Below are positions 33,368 through 41,306 of a DNA stretch of 64,000 bases, piece after piece (position 1 is the stretch's first letter; each line of letters begins with the position of its first letter). The stretch is from positions 62,001-126,000 of the forward strand of contig ONPU01000001.1 of assembly GCA_900319795.1 (NCBI GenBank). The letters are read 5' to 3'. This DNA is from an uncultured Eubacteriales bacterium. Lineage in GTDB: Bacteria; Bacillota; Clostridia; Lachnospirales; Lachnospiraceae. Below the pieces are notes generated by a model. It was not told the origin of the DNA, searched no databases, and worked only from the letters and a program-made list of their open reading frames with translations. Made by a program: the position numbers and the translations under genes.

Positions 33368-36040
33368 ATGGAAAAATACGGTGTGAACACACTCAGAAAA
33401 ATGTTTCTGGATTTCATGGAGTCCAAAGGATGTCTTGTAATGAAATCCTTTTCCCTGGTGCCGCATAACGACAACTCGGTGCTGCTGATCAACGCGGGCA
33501 TGACGCCGCTGAAACCGTATTTTACGGGCGCGGAAGTACCGCCTCGCACAAGAGTGGCCACCTGCCAGAAGTGCATCCGTACAGGCGATATCGACAATGT
33601 CGGACATACGGCGCGTCACGGCACATTTTTCGAGATGCTCGGCAACTTCTCGTTCGGAGACTATTTCAAAACCGAAGCGATTCACTGGAGCTGGGAGTTC
33701 CTGACGGAAACGGTCGGCCTTGATCCGGACCGTCTGTACCCTTCCGTCTATCTCGATGACGATGAGGCGTTCGAGATCTGGAATAAAGAGATCGGCATTC
33801 CGAAGGAGAAGATCTACCGCTTCGGCAAGGAAGACAACTTCTGGGAGCATGGCGCCGGTCCGTGCGGACCCTGCTCGGAAATCTACTATGACCGCGGGGA
33901 AAAGTACGGCTGCGGAAAGCCGGACTGCGCTCCCGGCTGTGACTGCGACCGTTTCATGGAAGTCTGGAACAACGTGTTTACGCAGTTCAACAATGACGGA
34001 CATGGCAACTATACGACCCTCGCGAAGAAAAACATCGATACGGGCATGGGCCTTGAACGTCTCGCAGTAGCCGTTCAGGATGTGGATTCCATGTTCGATA
34101 TCGATACGATTTTCGCTCTGAGAGAGAAAATCTGTGAAATCGCGGGTGTTCGCTATAAGGAAAAAGAAGAGACGGATGTGTCGGTCCGTATTATCACGGA
34201 TCATATCCGTTCGGCTTCCTTTATGATTTCTGACGGCATTACTCCGTCCAACGAAGGAAGAGGATATGTCCTCCGCAGACTGATCCGCCGGGCAGCGCGT
34301 CATGGCAGAAAGCTCGGAATCGAAGGATCGTTCCTCGCCGACCTGGCAAAGACGGTCGCGGATACTTCGAAAGAGGGATATCCGGAACTGGAGGAGAAAT
34401 ATCGTTTTATCCATGATGTACTCGCGGCTGAAGAAGCGGCGTTCGGAAAGACGATCGACCAGGGCCTCAAAATTCTCGAAGACAGAATCGCCGAGCTTTC
34501 GGAATCCGGTGAAAAGGTTCTTTCCGGCCCGAAGGCGTTCGAACTCTATGACACCTACGGCTTCCCGCTTGACCTGACAAAGGATATTCTGACGGAAAAA
34601 GGCTATTCTGTTGACGAGGAAGGCTTCAACAAGTCGATGCAGGAACAGAAGAAGCGCGCCAAGGACGCCAGAAAGACAAGCAATTATATCGGTTCCGCAG
34701 CGACCGTATACGATGAGATCGGAAATGAGATCACAACGGAATTCAAGGGCTACGAGACAACGGAGTGCGATTCCGAAATCGTCGTGCTGACAACGAAAGT
34801 CGATGAAGATCACTACGGTGAACTGACCCTTTCACTGGCCGACGGCGATGAAGGTACCGTTATTACCAGGGAAACTCCGTTCTATGCCACTATGGGCGGT
34901 CAGATCGGCGATACCGGTGTGATCCGTACAGATGACGGTGTGTTCCGCGTCACCTCCACCGAACCCTTAAGAGGCGGCAAAACCGCCCATAACGGTTATG
35001 TGGAAGAGGGAACAATCGTGAAGGGCAGCAAGGCGCATCTTCAGGTTGACCGCGAATTAAGACAGGCCACAGCCGATAACCACAGTGCTACGCATCTGCT
35101 TCAGGCCGCTCTGAAAGAGGTTCTCGGTGAGCATGTCCAGCAGAAGGGCTCCTATGTGGATCCGGAACATCTGCGTTTCGACTTTGTACACTTTAAACCG
35201 ATGAGTGCCGAAGAAATCCGCAGAACCGAAGAAATCGTGAACAGGAAGATCTGTGAAGGACTTCCGGTTGAGACACAGGTTCTTTCGATTGACGAGGCCA
35301 GAAAGACCGGCGCGACCGCTCTCTTCGGAGAGAAATACGGCGAAAAGGTCCGTGTCGTATCCATGGGCGATTTCTCAAAGGAATTCTGCGGCGGCACACA
35401 TGTAAAGAATACTTCCGATATCCGCGCGTTCAAGATCACTTCTGAAGCCGGAATCGCAGCGGGCGTACGCAGAATCGAAGCGCTGAGCTCTGAAGGCGTA
35501 TTCCGTCATTACAAGGCGGAAGAGGACGAGCTTCTTCGTTCCGCCAAGCTTCTTAAGACGGGCGCGGGAGAGGTCAGTGCCAAGATCAGCCACCTTATGG
35601 ATGAGCTGAAGGAAGCCCGTTCCGAGATCGAGGCATGGAAGGCGAAAGCAGCACATTCGTCTATGGGAGACGCCGCTTCCGAAGCGATCGAGATCGACGG
35701 AGTGAAGGTGCTTGTAAAGAAGCTCGACAATGTCGCCATGAATGACATGCGGAACCTCGGAGACGAGCTGAAAGCCAAACTCGGCGACGCGGTCATCGTG
35801 CTTGCTTCCGCGGTTGACGGGAAGGTTTCTCTGATGGCCTGTGCTTCCGACGGCGCCATCAAGAAGGGCGCTCATGCGGGCAATATCGTGAAGGCTGCAG
35901 CTCCGAAAGTCGGGGGAGGCGGCGGCGGACGCCCGAATATGGCACAGGCAGGCGGAAAGAATCCGGCCGGCATCGAGGAGGCTTTGAAAGAGGCTGTGGA
36001 ATCCGTAAAGAAGCAGATTTCCGCTCAAAAATCCTGTTGA
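33368..36040 (+). CDS. alaS: Alanyl-tRNA synthetase
   Basis: This 890-residue class II synthetase charges tRNA-Ala and edits mischarged Ser/Gly. The catalytic core has GHTARHGTFFEMLGNFSFGDYF-type motifs (the first part, RHGTFFEMLGNFSFGD, is visible near 90). The editing domain has the zinc residues HSATHLL and CGGTHV. The C-Ala domain ends with a glycine-rich GGGGGGRP segment and a coil. The frame is open to 33323, but GGGAGTGAGAGAGTA precedes the ATG at 33368, which begins the conserved MEKYGVNTLRKMFLDFMES. The stop TGA is part of the rpsU -35 element. Confidence 0.96.
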   Translation: MEKYGVNTLRKMFLDFMESKGCLVMKSFSLVPHNDNSVLLINAGMTPLKPYFTGAEVPPRTRVATCQKCIRTGDIDNVGHTARHGTFFEMLGNFSFGDYFKTEAIHWSWEFLTETVGLDPDRLYPSVYLDDDEAFEIWNKEIGIPKEKIYRFGKEDNFWEHGAGPCGPCSEIYYDRGEKYGCGKPDCAPGCDCDRFMEVWNNVFTQFNNDGHGNYTTLAKKNIDTGMGLERLAVAVQDVDSMFDIDTIFALREKICEIAGVRYKEKEETDVSVRIITDHIRSASFMISDGITPSNEGRGYVLRRLIRRAARHGRKLGIEGSFLADLAKTVADTSKEGYPELEEKYRFIHDVLAAEEAAFGKTIDQGLKILEDRIAELSESGEKVLSGPKAFELYDTYGFPLDLTKDILTEKGYSVDEEGFNKSMQEQKKRAKDARKTSNYIGSAATVYDEIGNEITTEFKGYETTECDSEIVVLTTKVDEDHYGELTLSLADGDEGTVITRETPFYATMGGQIGDTGVIRTDDGVFRVTSTEPLRGGKTAHNGYVEEGTIVKGSKAHLQVDRELRQATADNHSATHLLQAALKEVLGEHVQQKGSYVDPEHLRFDFVHFKPMSAEEIRRTEEIVNRKICEGLPVETQVLSIDEARKTGATALFGEKYGEKVRVVSMGDFSKEFCGGTHVKNTSDIRAFKITSEAGIAAGVRRIEALSSEGVFRHYKAEEDELLRSAKLLKTGAGEVSAKISHLMDELKEARSEIEAWKAKAAHSSMGDAASEAIEIDGVKVLVKKLDNVAMNDMRNLGDELKAKLGDAVIVLASAVDGKVSLMACASDGAIKKGAHAGNIVKAAAPKVGGGGGGRPNMAQAGGKNPAGIEEALKEAVESVKKQISAQKSC

Positions 36041-36066
36041 CGAATGATAAGATCTGTGTTTATAAT
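36037..36066 (+). promoter_or_regulatory. Promoter for rpsU
   Basis: TTGACG (36037-36042) and TATAAT (36061-36066) are separated by 18 bases. The TGA inside the -35 is the alaS stop codon, so one sequence serves both purposes. The start of transcription near 36073 leaves a leader of about 47 bases with GGGGGAGGTG near its end. Confidence 0.8.
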
Positions 36067-36119
36067 GTGATTTGTTTGAAAATACCCCAGAGATGGTGAG
36101 GGGGAGGTGAAACAGGTAT

Positions 36120-36296
36120 ATGGCAACTGTCATTGTCAAAGAGGGTGAATCTCTTGACAGCGCGCTCAGAAGATTCAAACGCAGCTGCGCGAAGGCAGGC
36201 ATCCAGCAGGAGATCCGTAAGCGCGAACATTACGAAAAACCGTCGGTCCGCCGCAAGAAGAAATCCGAAGCTGCCCGCAAGAGAAAATATAACTGA
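36120..36296 (+). CDS. rpsU: 30S ribosomal protein S21
   Basis: This 58-residue protein reads [20 protein letters not shown] at its start, continues with [21 protein letters not shown] and ends in a Lys/Arg-rich tail ([15 protein letters not shown]), the exact pattern of S21. It binds near the 3' end of 16S rRNA and helps initiation. It is strongly expressed here: it has its own near-consensus promoter, the purine-rich site GGGGGAGGTG, and a strong terminator. alaS-rpsU adjacency is unusual compared with Bacillus (rpsU-yqeY) but reads as a separate transcript. Confidence 0.97.
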   Translation: MATVIVKEGESLDSALRRFKRSCAKAGIQQEIRKREHYEKPSVRRKKKSEAARKRKYN

Positions 36297-36310
36297 ACAG
36301 CGTGATTGAA

Positions 36311-36342
36311 TCCCCGGTTCGCTTTGAATCGGGGACTTTTTC
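36311..36342 (+). terminator. Intrinsic terminator after rpsU
   Basis: A 10-bp stem, TCCCCGGTTC (36311-36320) with GAATCGGGGA (36326-36335), contains one G-T pair and is followed by CTTTTTC. It lies 14 bases after the rpsU stop and is a strong intrinsic terminator. Confidence 0.88.
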
Positions 36343-36372
36343 AGTCTGTCACCTTAAAAAACGGAGGCGCCA

Positions 36373-37149
36373 TTGAGTTTTCAGATCGTCCGTTACGGGA
36401 TTCATAATCGCAAAATCCGAGGGAACTGCCGCATGCTGTTTCTGTCGGATCTGCACAACTACTCACACGGAGAGTTCGAAGAGGAACTGATCCGTGCTGT
36501 TTATGATGCGGAGGCGGACCTGATCCTTATAGGCGGCGACATGGTGATCCAGAGGAATCCCGAAAACGGGTACAGCGAGCATTTTCTGAAAGCTCTGAAA
36601 GACTGTCCGCTCGTCTGTTACGCAAACGGCAATCATGAGACCGGCGTAAAAAAATATCATCCGAAACGCTACCGGGAATGGATATCCATGCTGGAAGAGC
36701 AGGGAATGATCGTTCTGAACAACTCTTCAAAGAAGATCAGCGTAAACGGAACGGATCTTCGCGTTTACGGCTATGAGGCTCCCTTAAGTTTATACAGGAA
36801 ATTCAAGCGCCATCATCTGAGTACGGCGGAACTGGAAGAGGCAGTCGGCCGGCCCGACCCGGAAGCGTTCAATATCCTTCTTGCCCACAATCCCACATTC
36901 GGAGACACCTATTTTGACTGGGACGCCGACCTGATCTGTTCAGGACACAATCACGGAGGCGTGATGCGGCTGTTCGGCAATCAGATCTTACTCAGCCCCT
37001 ACGGTTTTCCTTTTCCGCGTTACGGATACGGTTTCTTCGAAAAAAACGGCCGGAGCATGATCGTGACCTCCGGACTCGGAGAGCATACCATTCCCGTAAG
37101 GATACACAATCCGATGGAAATAATCCTGATTGAACTCAAACCAGAATGA
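36373..37149 (+). CDS. Metallophosphoesterase (calcineurin-like)
   Basis: This 258-residue protein has the full set of dinuclear metal motifs: D-x-H in LFLSDLHNY (about 24-30), GGDM (about 55-58), GNHE (about 85-88), an AHNP histidine motif and GHNHGG (about 195-200). It lacks an obvious signal peptide or membrane helix, although some relatives (YkuE/YaeI-like) are membrane-linked lipid-phosphate hydrolases. The substrate cannot be named. The start is taken as TTG at 36373, 4 bases after GGAGG-type ACGGAGGCGCCA; the first internal ATG would cut off the metal motif. scpA follows after 16 bases. Confidence 0.8.
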   Translation: MSFQIVRYGIHNRKIRGNCRMLFLSDLHNYSHGEFEEELIRAVYDAEADLILIGGDMVIQRNPENGYSEHFLKALKDCPLVCYANGNHETGVKKYHPKRYREWISMLEEQGMIVLNNSSKKISVNGTDLRVYGYEAPLSLYRKFKRHHLSTAELEEAVGRPDPEAFNILLAHNPTFGDTYFDWDADLICSGHNHGGVMRLFGNQILLSPYGFPFPRYGYGFFEKNGRSMIVTSGLGEHTIPVRIHNPMEIILIELKPE

Positions 37150-37165
37150 ATAAAGGACTTTTGAT

Positions 37166-37981
37166 ATGGCACTCGAAATCGAGCTGAAGGTTTACGACGG
37201 CCCCCTGGATCTTCTGCTGGGACTGATCGAAAAAAATAAAATCAATATCTTTGACATTCCGATCGTGGAAATCACGGAACAGTATCTGGCCTATGTCCGG
37301 AAAATGGAGACCGAAGATCTGGATATCATGAGCGAATTCATGGTGATGGCCGCGGAACTCATTTCCATAAAATGCCGTATGCTGCTTCCCGTCGAGAACA
37401 AAGACGAGGAAGATGAGGGAGATCCGCGGGAAGAGCTGGTCCGGAGACTTCTCGAATACAAGACCTACAAATACATGTCTTCTGAACTCAGGGACCGGAT
37501 GGAAGACGCTTCGCAGCTGTTCTATAAGGAGGATACGGTGCCGGATGAGGTCAGGCGCTTCAGACCGGAGATCCACGCGGAAGACGTGATCGGCGACCTG
37601 ACGCTGGATAAGCTCCATGAGATCTTCCGTCAGATTTTGAGAAGACAGTCGGAAAAAATCGACCCTGTCCGCAGTCGTTTCGGTACGATCGAAAAAGAGG
37701 AAGTTTCGCTCCCGGACAAACTTGAAAGCGTCGCGAAATACGCGAAGAGAAAAAAGAACTTCTCCTTCAGGGAGCTTCTTGAAAAACAGCATTCGAAGAC
37801 GCAGGTCGTCGTGACGTTCCTCGCGGTGCTGGAACTCATGAGCTACGGGTACATTACAGCGGAGCAGAAGGATAAGGATGACGACATTCTGATCAGACAG
37901 TGCTCGGATATGGATCTGGACCAGGTGAGAGAGCGCTTCAATATGTCGGATATCGAAGAGATGGGCGACACGGACGGATGA
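37166..37981 (+). CDS. scpA: Segregation and condensation protein ScpA
   Basis: This 271-residue kleisin begins with the typical YDGPLDLLLGLIEKNKINIFDIPI (helices that bind the SMC neck; residues 10-33) and ends in a winged-helix region (FLAVLELM) that binds the SMC cap. The central linker is acidic (ENKDEEDEGD). It closes SMC-ScpA-ScpB rings that organise and segregate chromosomes. It is in tandem with scpB (37-base gap); smc is not in the window. Confidence 0.95.
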   Translation: MALEIELKVYDGPLDLLLGLIEKNKINIFDIPIVEITEQYLAYVRKMETEDLDIMSEFMVMAAELISIKCRMLLPVENKDEEDEGDPREELVRRLLEYKTYKYMSSELRDRMEDASQLFYKEDTVPDEVRRFRPEIHAEDVIGDLTLDKLHEIFRQILRRQSEKIDPVRSRFGTIEKEEVSLPDKLESVAKYAKRKKNFSFRELLEKQHSKTQVVVTFLAVLELMSYGYITAEQKDKDDDILIRQCSDMDLDQVRERFNMSDIEEMGDTDG

Positions 37982-38018
37982 AATATTCCGTAAATCTATA
38001 CTTATAAAGGACTGGACA

Positions 38019-38576
38019 ATGGATACACAGAGAATGGAAGCGGTAATCGAGGCAATCTTATTTGCGAAGGGGACCGCGGTAGAGGAATCGGAGATTGCCA
38101 GAGTTCTGGAAATGGAACCCGACGAGGCGAAAGAGGTCATTGAACATTTCGCGGAAAAATGGAACAGCGAACTTCACGGAACTTCCGTGATCCGTCTGGA
38201 AGATTCCTATCAGATGTGCACGAGGAAGGAATTCTATCCGGAGCTGATCTCGCTGGAGCTTCATCCGAGAAAGCCGCGCCTTACGGACGTACAGATGGAA
38301 ACGCTGTCGGTGATCGCCTATAAACAGCCTGTTACGAAAGCGGAAATCGAACGGATCAGAGGCGTCAATTCCGATCATGCGGTCAATAAGCTGATCGAAT
38401 ATCATCTGGTTGCGGAGCTCGGAAGAGCGAAACAGCCGGGAAGGCCGATTCTCTTCGGAACGACGGAAGATTTCCTCAGGGCATTCGGTGTCGCTTCGAG
38501 AACTTCGCTTCCTGAAATCAGCGTGGAAATGGCTGAAAACTTCAAAAATGAAGCCGAACAGGAAGTATGTATTTAA
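38019..38576 (+). CDS. scpB: Segregation and condensation protein ScpB
   Basis: This 185-residue protein has two winged-helix domains. The N-terminal part reads RMEAVIEAILFAKG and the second has LSVIAYKQPVTKAEIERIRGVNSDHAVNKLIE, the strongest family signature. It binds the ScpA linker as a dimer within the SMC complex. AAAGGACTGGACA precedes the ATG. It ends the scpAB unit; a strong promoter for the carboxyltransferase cluster follows within 30 bases. Confidence 0.95.
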   Translation: MDTQRMEAVIEAILFAKGTAVEESEIARVLEMEPDEAKEVIEHFAEKWNSELHGTSVIRLEDSYQMCTRKEFYPELISLELHPRKPRLTDVQMETLSVIAYKQPVTKAEIERIRGVNSDHAVNKLIEYHLVAELGRAKQPGRPILFGTTEDFLRAFGVASRTSLPEISVEMAENFKNEAEQEVCI

Positions 38577-38601
38577 ATGGGAACAATTCGCCTTTTTCCT
38601 G

Positions 38602-38630
38602 TTGAATAAATCAGGAGGCGGACGTATAAT
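38602..38630 (+). promoter_or_regulatory. Promoter for the decarboxylase/carboxyltransferase cluster
   Basis: TTGAAT (38602-38607) and TATAAT (38625-38630) have the ideal 17-base spacer and are followed by an AT-rich leader of about 35 bases with TGGAGGACAT before the first gene. It is one of the best promoter matches in the window, in line with a highly expressed catabolic complex. Confidence 0.8.
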
Positions 38631-38669
38631 AAACTTTGATTTGATTTTTTTACAAAACATGGAGGACAT

Positions 38670-40055
38670 ATGATGAGTGATACCTCAAAGGCAGCAGCCA
38701 GAATCAAAGCTCTGCTTGATGCCGGCAGCTTCGTCGAGATCGGCGGACAGGTCACAGCGCGTTCAACGGATTTCAATCTGAATGCGGAAAAAACGCCGTC
38801 TGATGGTGTTGTAACCGGCTACGGAACAATTGACGGGAATCTGATTTATATCTACAGCCAGGATGCGTCTGTTCTCGGCGGAAGTATCGGCGAGATGCAC
38901 GCGAAGAAGATTTCCAGAATCTATTCTCTTGCCATGAAGACCGGCGCTCCGGTGATCGGACTTCTGGACAGCACGGGGGTTCGTCTTGAAGAAGCGGCTG
39001 ACGCTCTGGATTCACTCGGACGTGTACTGGCCAAAATGAGCTTCGCTTCCGGACTGATTCCTCAGATCACAGCCGTATTCGGACCGTGCGGCGGCGCCCT
39101 TTCCTTTATCCCGGCTCTTTCCGATTTTACCTTTATCGAAAGCGAAAACGGAAAGCTCTTTGTCAATTCGCCGGATGCTATCAGCGGAAACACAACCGAA
39201 GCCTGCGACACCTCTTCACCTTCCTTCCAGATGGAAGCCGGAAATGCCGATTTCGCGGGAACGGAAGCGGAAGTCTATGCCGGAATCAGGGAACTGGTCA
39301 CATTCCTTCCGATCAACAATGAGGATGAAGGCGACGGCGGCTATTCCGAAGACGATCTGAACAGAAGCTGCACGGGATTCGCGTCCTATACGGATCCGAG
39401 AGACCAGCTTCGCGTCATCAGCGACAACGCGGCCTTCTTTGAGACAAAGAGAGGCTATGCCGACAATATGGTAACCGGCTTTATCCGTCTCAACGGCTTC
39501 ACAGTCGGTGCTGTCGCCAACAACAAGACCGAACTTTGCGCGAAAGGCATGGAAAAGGCGGCCAAATTTATCGGCTTCTGCGACGCGTTCAATATCCCGG
39601 TGCTTACACTTGTAAACGCCACATCTCTTCATGCGTGTGAATGCGGAGAAAAGCTGCATCCGAAGAACGGCGCGGCTCTTGCATGCGCATATGCTTCCGC
39701 CACAGTTCCGAAGGTCAGCGTCATTTCCGGAAAGGCATTCGGAAGCGCTTATATCCTCATGGGCTCCAAAGCGATGGGCGCGGATATGGTTTATGCCTTC
39801 GAGACGAGCGAGATCGGCACGATGGATCCGAAGATGGCAGCGAAGATCATCAGCGCCGGCGAAGATGCCGATACGATGAAGAAGACAGCGGAAGAGTATA
39901 AAGCTCTTCAGAACAGTGTTCTCGGCGCGGCAAGACATGGCCTTGTGGATACCATTATCTCCGACGCGGATACGAGAAAATATGTGATCGGCGCATTTGA
40001 AATGCTTTATACGAAGCGGGAAGAACGCCCCGATAAAAAACACGTATCGTTCTGA
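38670..40055 (+). CDS. Acyl-CoA-type carboxyltransferase subunit (12S/MmdA-like), divergent
   Basis: This 461-residue crotonase-fold carboxyltransferase has two halves. The first has YIYSQDASVLGGSIGEMHAKKI and FGPCGGALSFIPALSDFTFI; the second has VPKVSVISGKAFGSAYILMGSKAMGADMVYAF. Those match the alpha subunit of methylmalonyl-CoA decarboxylase and the beta subunit of propionyl-CoA carboxylase. It is shorter than MmdA (about 510 residues). The usual motif D-x-P-G-F-x-P-G plus Gln-Glu and RHGAKLL is replaced by LVNATSLHACECGEKLHPKN, so the acyl-CoA or biotin pocket differs. It is first in a cluster with OadG-, biotin carrier-, OadB- and OadA-like genes. Substrate unknown. The first of two adjacent ATGs is used. 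Confidence 0.8.
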   Translation: MMSDTSKAAARIKALLDAGSFVEIGGQVTARSTDFNLNAEKTPSDGVVTGYGTIDGNLIYIYSQDASVLGGSIGEMHAKKISRIYSLAMKTGAPVIGLLDSTGVRLEEAADALDSLGRVLAKMSFASGLIPQITAVFGPCGGALSFIPALSDFTFIESENGKLFVNSPDAISGNTTEACDTSSPSFQMEAGNADFAGTEAEVYAGIRELVTFLPINNEDEGDGGYSEDDLNRSCTGFASYTDPRDQLRVISDNAAFFETKRGYADNMVTGFIRLNGFTVGAVANNKTELCAKGMEKAAKFIGFCDAFNIPVLTLVNATSLHACECGEKLHPKNGAALACAYASATVPKVSVISGKAFGSAYILMGSKAMGADMVYAFETSEIGTMDPKMAAKIISAGEDADTMKKTAEEYKALQNSVLGAARHGLVDTIISDADTRKYVIGAFEMLYTKREERPDKKHVSF

Positions 40056-40073
40056 GCGGGAAAGGCGGCATGA

Positions 40074-40886
40074 ATGAAAAAGAAGAACTTTAAATTCCTG
40101 CTGCTCTTCAGTGTTCTGATCTGCGCTTTGATGCTTTCGGGATGTGAAAAGACATCTTCCCAGATCGAAGCGGAAAACCAGAAGGTCATTCAGGATAAGA
40201 ATATTGAGGATATTGCGGAATATACACAGAACTACTTTGCGGTCACAATGAAGTCCGCGACGTATGAACAGTTTGAACAGTACCTTGAAAGCGGACAGCA
40301 TCTGATCTCCATCCCGTTTGACAATGACTGGGCGGTCAGATGGAAGCTCTTCACAGATACACACGGTGCCGTTAAGGAGGCCAATGTGGATCTGACGGAA
40401 AGAACGCACGAAGGAAATTATACAAGCCGTATTATTCTGACGGGCGAAGACGATCAGATGATGGCCCTGACAATCGAGTATGATAAGAGCCTGACTCCTA
40501 TTGCGACTTCGATTTCGGACTATGCGGATGATTCCAAGGAAACCCTCGGCAGCAAGATGGCTACAGCCGGATCCAATACCCTTACGGGACTTATCGTGGT
40601 CTTTGCAATCCTTATCGGCCTTTCCCTGATCATCAGCTGCTTCAAGTTCGTCGCCAAGATCGGAGAGATCAAACCGCAGAATAAAGATGACAGCGCCGGA
40701 ACCGAGAAGGAAATCGCGAAACCCGCGCCTAAAGAAAGAGCGGCTGCGCCGGTTGAAATTCCCGTCGATCAGAACGAGGAGCTTTGCGCAGTAATCGCGG
40801 CCGCAATTGCAGCATACGAAGACAAGCCGGCCGAAGGATATGTCGTTCGTTCAATCAGAAGACTGAAAAGCAATAAATGGAGCTAA
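40074..40886 (+). CDS. Lipoprotein-fused OadG-like gamma subunit of a Na+-pump decarboxylase
   Basis: This is a 270-residue protein. A lipoprotein signal with lipobox LSGC (Cys24) is followed by an extracytoplasmic domain (about 25-165) of no recognised family, a membrane helix (TGLIVVFAILIGLSLIISCF, 171-190), a charged Pro/Ala linker and a C-terminal segment ELCAVIAAAIAAYE...YVVRSIRRLK (236-265), the typical tail of OadG-like subunits. Plain OadG is about 80-120 residues and starts with the membrane helix, so the outer domain is an addition. OadG anchors the carboxyltransferase to the OadB pump and binds metal. It lies 18 bases after the carboxyltransferase and 14 bases before the biotin carrier. 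Confidence 0.8.
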   Translation: MKKKNFKFLLLFSVLICALMLSGCEKTSSQIEAENQKVIQDKNIEDIAEYTQNYFAVTMKSATYEQFEQYLESGQHLISIPFDNDWAVRWKLFTDTHGAVKEANVDLTERTHEGNYTSRIILTGEDDQMMALTIEYDKSLTPIATSISDYADDSKETLGSKMATAGSNTLTGLIVVFAILIGLSLIISCFKFVAKIGEIKPQNKDDSAGTEKEIAKPAPKERAAAPVEIPVDQNEELCAVIAAAIAAYEDKPAEGYVVRSIRRLKSNKWS

Positions 40887-40900
40887 CGGAGGAAAAAATA

Positions 40901-41287
40901 ATGAAAAACTATACAATTACAGTCAATGGTACAGCTTACAGCGTCACAGTTGAAGAAGCCGGTGCTTCCGCGGCACCTGTGGCTCCTGCAGCTCCGGCTC
41001 CGGTTCCTGCGGCACCGGTCGCGGCACCTGCAGCTCCGGCAGCTCCTGCTCCGCAGGCATCCGGCGCACAGGGCGGAATCGAAGTTACGGCTTCCGTACC
41101 GGGCAAGGTATTCAACATTCCGGCCAAGGTCGGTGATTCTCTGAAGCCGGGCGATACAGTAATCGTTCTGGAATCCATGAAGATGGAAATTCCGGTCGTC
41201 GCTCCCGAAGCGGGCACAGTCGCCAGCATCAATGTGACTGTAGGTTCTCAGGTTGAAACAGGTGATCTTCTCGCAACACTGAACTGA
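40901..41287 (+). CDS. Biotin carboxyl carrier subunit
   Basis: This 128-residue protein has an N-terminal segment MKNYTITVNGTAYSVTVEE, an Ala/Pro linker (about 25-60, nearly all A and P) and a biotinyl domain with VLESMKMEIPVVAP, in which the second Lys of the E-S-M-K-M motif (about residue 95) is the biotin site. The linker lets biotin swing between active sites. In this cluster it should carry CO2 from a carboxyltransferase to OadB; it corresponds to the 1.3S/MmdC type. ACGGAGGAAAAAATA precedes the ATG; the frame is open a little upstream but that lies inside oadG. Confidence 0.93.
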   Translation: MKNYTITVNGTAYSVTVEEAGASAAPVAPAAPAPVPAAPVAAPAAPAAPAPQASGAQGGIEVTASVPGKVFNIPAKVGDSLKPGDTVIVLESMKMEIPVVAPEAGTVASINVTVGSQVETGDLLATLN

Positions 41288-41306
41288 TACGGAGGCCCAG
41301 GTATAC

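Noticed and set aside
33344..34813. A 489-codon open frame on the minus strand opposite alaS
   Set aside because: It is a shadow of the GC-rich third positions of alaS: no ribosome site, no recognisable motif, and the + strand is an unambiguous synthetase.
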